The notes under the pieces are model-generated. The model was not told the DNA's origin, ran no database searches, and saw only the letters and a program-made list of their open reading frames with translations. DNA of 35,940 nt from Prevotellaceae bacterium (lineage in GTDB: Bacteria; Bacteroidota; Bacteroidia; Bacteroidales; Bacteroidaceae). The stretch is taken from positions 1 to 35,940 of the forward strand of contig JAQXTH010000057.1 in the NCBI GenBank assembly GCA_029219385.1, read 5' to 3'. Within the stretch, counting starts at the first letter, position 1, and each line of letters opens with the position of its first letter. The translations under genes were made by a program, and so were the position numbers. Shown piece after piece: positions 33,640 through 35,940 of the stretch.

Positions 33640-35070
33640 ATGACCTACGAGGAATTAGAGATATTGATAAAGAATGACGAGCACCGCCAGTTAGAGTTGA
33701 AAAAAACAACGGGCGAGTTGAAAAACGGTATGCATTCTGCTTGTGCCTTTCTGAACACCGAAGGTGGATGGCTCATCTTTGGAGTGACACCTTCGTCCTT
33801 GAAAATACTTGGCCAAGAGGTGACAGACAACACCCAGCGTGAGATAGCACAGGCTCTGAGCTATTTGGAGCCGCAGGTGGATGTACGTGTGGAATATGTT
33901 GATATTCCCGACCGCCCCAACCAGAAAGCAATAGCCATGCACTTCGACCCATGGTTATGGGGAAACATACCCTATACCTACCATGGCTGCCCTTATTATC
34001 GAGTGGAAAGCACAACCAAGGAAATGCCTCGCGACATGTTCGACCTGCGCCTGCACCAAAGCAAGCCTGATTTCTTCGCTTGGGAACGTCAGCCCTCTGA
34101 TTTCAAGGGTATCGACTCGCTCGACGAAAACCTAATTCGTGGTGTGGTACGTCTTGGCGTAGAGCGTGGACGTATGCCGGAGAGTGCCATGACCGAACCC
34201 ATCGAAGACATTTTGGACAAATGGAAACTGCTCGATGGCGACAAACTGCTGAATGCAGCAACGGCACTGTTCACTAAAGAGACAGGTATATATCTGCAAC
34301 TCTCCATTAGTCTGGCACGTTTCCGTGGCACGGACAAGAACGAGTTCATCGACTCCCAACAAGCAGAAGGCAATATCTTCGTGCTGCTCAACGAGGCGAT
34401 GAACTTCTTCCGCAAACACCTCAGTATGCACGGCAAGGTTGTAGGTCTGATTCGTGACGAGTGGTTGGAGGTTCCTGCCGAAGCTTTGCGCGAAGGTATC
34501 TTGAATAGCCTTTGTCACCGCGAGTGGGGTCGCTATTGTCTGCCTATCTATTTGGCAATTTACGATGACCGCATCGAGATTACCAATACAGGCTATCTCG
34601 TGCCTCCCCTCACAGCTGAAAACATCACCCAGCCACATAGTTCCAATCCACACAACAAGCTCATTGCCAATGTGCTCTACAGCACTTCATACATAGAGAG
34701 ATGGGGTTCGGGCGTGAAGCGTATCACCGATGCCTGTGCTTATCGCAATGTCGAGACTCCCACATGGACAACGGACGGTTATTTTGTGACTGTGACATTC
34801 AAAAGGCCGGATTATAATGCAAATGTCCCAAAAGATGGCACTAAAAATGATACAAAAGATGATACAAAAGAACTATCTGATAGACAATATCTTATAGTGC
34901 ATCTTATAACTCTCAACGATACAATAACAATAGATGAAATGATACAAAAGATGAAGGTATCGTCAATCACCGTCAAACGTGACCTCGCAGACCTCCAAGC
35001 AAAGGGCATTATAGCCCGTGAAGGAGGTCGCAAAAATGGGCGTTGGGTAATTATAAAGTCAATGGAATGA
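33640..35070 (+). CDS. AlbA_2 (Schlafen-type) domain ATP-binding protein
   Basis: 476 residues. The N-terminal AlbA_2 domain spans about 12-130 (RQLELKKTTGELKNGMHSACAFLNTEGG, then the IFGVTP strand). A histidine-kinase-like ATPase domain (about 275-390) follows with the N-box in EGILNSLCHREW (N289) and the lid ERWGSGVKRI near 353. A Lys/Asp/Thr-rich linker (NDTKDDTK, about 400-411) leads to a C-terminal winged helix (415-476, ITVKRDLADLQAKGIIAREGGRKNGRW). Members are often called transcriptional regulators and are common in variable regions; the function is unproven. Flanking 60-base direct repeats show that it arrived as an islet behind tadA. Confidence 0.88.
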   Translation: MTYEELEILIKNDEHRQLELKKTTGELKNGMHSACAFLNTEGGWLIFGVTPSSLKILGQEVTDNTQREIAQALSYLEPQVDVRVEYVDIPDRPNQKAIAMHFDPWLWGNIPYTYHGCPYYRVESTTKEMPRDMFDLRLHQSKPDFFAWERQPSDFKGIDSLDENLIRGVVRLGVERGRMPESAMTEPIEDILDKWKLLDGDKLLNAATALFTKETGIYLQLSISLARFRGTDKNEFIDSQQAEGNIFVLLNEAMNFFRKHLSMHGKVVGLIRDEWLEVPAEALREGILNSLCHREWGRYCLPIYLAIYDDRIEITNTGYLVPPLTAENITQPHSSNPHNKLIANVLYSTSYIERWGSGVKRITDACAYRNVETPTWTTDGYFVTVTFKRPDYNANVPKDGTKNDTKDDTKELSDRQYLIVHLITLNDTITIDEMIQKMKVSSITVKRDLADLQAKGIIAREGGRKNGRWVIIKSME

Positions 35071-35168
35071 TTTGCTCTACCTCTCATTTTCCGAGAGATT
35101 GCCGAAAGAAAATTAGAATTATGATACAAGACCTATTTCCACCCTCAACGAGGGTCAACAATGCAGCG
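35071..35168. other. Distal end of the islet, no recognised gene
   Basis: A 98-base tail between the AlbA_2 stop and the right repeat. An ATG at 35121 opens a short frame (MIQDLFPPSTRVNNAAEC..) that runs into the repeat out of frame with tadA and stops after 26 codons; it may be a remnant of another gene. CCCTCAACGAGGG is a small inverted repeat here. Confidence 0.4.
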
Positions 35169-35228
35169 GAGTGCTTGAAGAGGAATGTGCCAAACTCATG
35201 AAAAACTTCTTCGCCCGCAAACGCTGAC
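35169..35228 (+). repeat. 60-base direct repeat, right copy (orphan tadA 3' end)
   Basis: Identical to 33538-33597 except for one synonymous base. It has no tadA body upstream. It marks the right border of the insertion carrying the AlbA_2 gene. Confidence 0.9.
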
Positions 35229-35940
35229 GATTGTCAGACATATATTTAGCGGAAACACTTCACAACCGACACCTCTGATTTCTATATCAACTTGTATGGG
35301 GCACAGAACGAAGCGTATAAGGGAGAGAGGGGACGAAACACATCGAAAGACGTTTATTTACAAAGAGTTGCGAGGGTTGAGGATGTGAGGTCAGCACAAA
35401 ACGAAATGTTTACATAGGCTTACGTTTGCTTTACGTTTGGGGCAAATTCGTTTACGTCCGTGGGACGATAGATTTACGCACAGAGGGCTGCACGTTTACG
35501 CGTGTGGCCTTTTTTGTTTGTGTGTGGGTAAATCCTTTGTTTATGGGCGTTTAGCGCGTCTGTGGGCTTTATATTGCGTGCACGTTTGAACGGTGTTCTG
35601 ATGGCATTAGAAGGCGGTGGGTATGGAAAAGTACGTGTTCCTTTCCCAGGGGGTGAAATTGGCGAAAAATAGGAGGTGGGAGGACAGGTGGAAGGACAAA
35701 GTGGAGGGACAATTTTGAAAAACTGGAGGGACAAAACTCTTGCCCGAGCATACCGTGTGAGGGGGGGAGGAAAAAGCCAAAATAAGGAGTAAAGTGTAGG
35801 AAACTGACCCTTTTCGTGCAACTTTTTCGGGGGCGTTATCTGGCGCAAAGCCTCATAAATAGGGGATTTTCGGGATTTTGAAGGCTTGTTTGGGTGGGGG
35901 GAACACCCCTTGCGGGGTATTCGGGGGGGGGCTACTCCAG
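35229..35940. other. Apparently non-coding, G-rich region with short repeats
   Basis: 712 bases without a gene I can support. The only longer frames (minus 35474-35848 and its shadow) are Pro/Arg/Lys-rich translations of G/T-rich DNA with no family features. Contents: five TTACG motifs at about 35419-35502; four GGACA units at about 35671-35735; G-tracts at 35760-35770, 35861-35900 and nine G at 35923-35931; and a small stem ACCCC-TTGC-GGGGT at 35905-35918. Composition differs from the rest of the window, so it may be the edge of a mobile or intergenic repeat region. Confidence 0.5.

Noticed and set aside
35474-35848. Minus-strand frame of 124 codons near the window end
   Set aside because: Its Pro/Arg/Lys-rich composition simply reflects G/T-rich DNA, and no family features are seen.

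Overview
The window looks like Bacteroidales chromosomal DNA. The protein set (class I fumarase, GH92 alpha-mannosidase, M64 peptidase, Bacteroidetes-type MATE, DUF349 protein, Rpn-type nuclease) fits that order. Many genes are also preceded by the Bacteroidetes primary promoter signature, TTTG, 19-20 bases, then TAnnTTTG, rather than by E. coli-type boxes. The family within the order cannot be fixed from the sequence alone.

Layout. (1) 1-5.0 kb, minus strand: an AT-rich accessory block of small secreted proteins built around an ECF sigma factor with a C-terminal transmembrane helix and an extracytoplasmic domain. Three transcription-unit starts in this block carry copies of one intergenic repeat, and the block also holds a decayed gene and a probably frameshifted gene. 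(2) 5.0-5.56 kb: a non-coding spacer with 22-base tandem repeats and a strong fumarase terminator. (3) 5.56-7.2 kb: fumarate hydratase (minus), diverging from a four-gene operon at 7.34-12.6 kb (GH92 mannosidase, HAD phosphatase, M64 peptidase, TPR protein) that looks devoted to glycoprotein breakdown. (4) 12.7-19.4 kb: kbl, a TrmH-type RNA methyltransferase, an Rpn-type nuclease, a CorA transporter with an elaborate leader, a DUF349 protein and tRNA-Ala(GGC). (5) 19.5-28.4 kb: an SGNH hydrolase, dnaX, queC-queF, then lysS-pgi-HAD-FMN/4Fe-4S membrane protein. (6) 28.6-33.1 kb, minus strand: a Cys-rich secreted protein, a small membrane protein, a DivIC/FtsB-like protein, pyrH, and birA-MATE. 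(7) 33.2-35.2 kb: tadA, followed by an AlbA_2/ATPase gene flanked by a 60-base duplication of the tadA 3' end. (8) 35.2-35.94 kb: G-rich, apparently non-coding DNA with short repeats.

The strongest candidate for an undescribed system is the 1-5 kb block. A sigma factor apparently tethered to the inner membrane sits in an operon with exported proteins. At least two of these are clear paralogues, and several end in a beta-rich segment that resembles the sigma factor's own extracytoplasmic tail. The repeated upstream element is a good candidate for the promoter that this sigma factor reads. Two other items deserve attention: the corA leader (12-codon acidic ORF overlapping a hairpin, with a possible ribosome-site sequestering pairing) and the tadA 3'-end duplication islet. 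All functional calls are by reading motifs; no database search was run.
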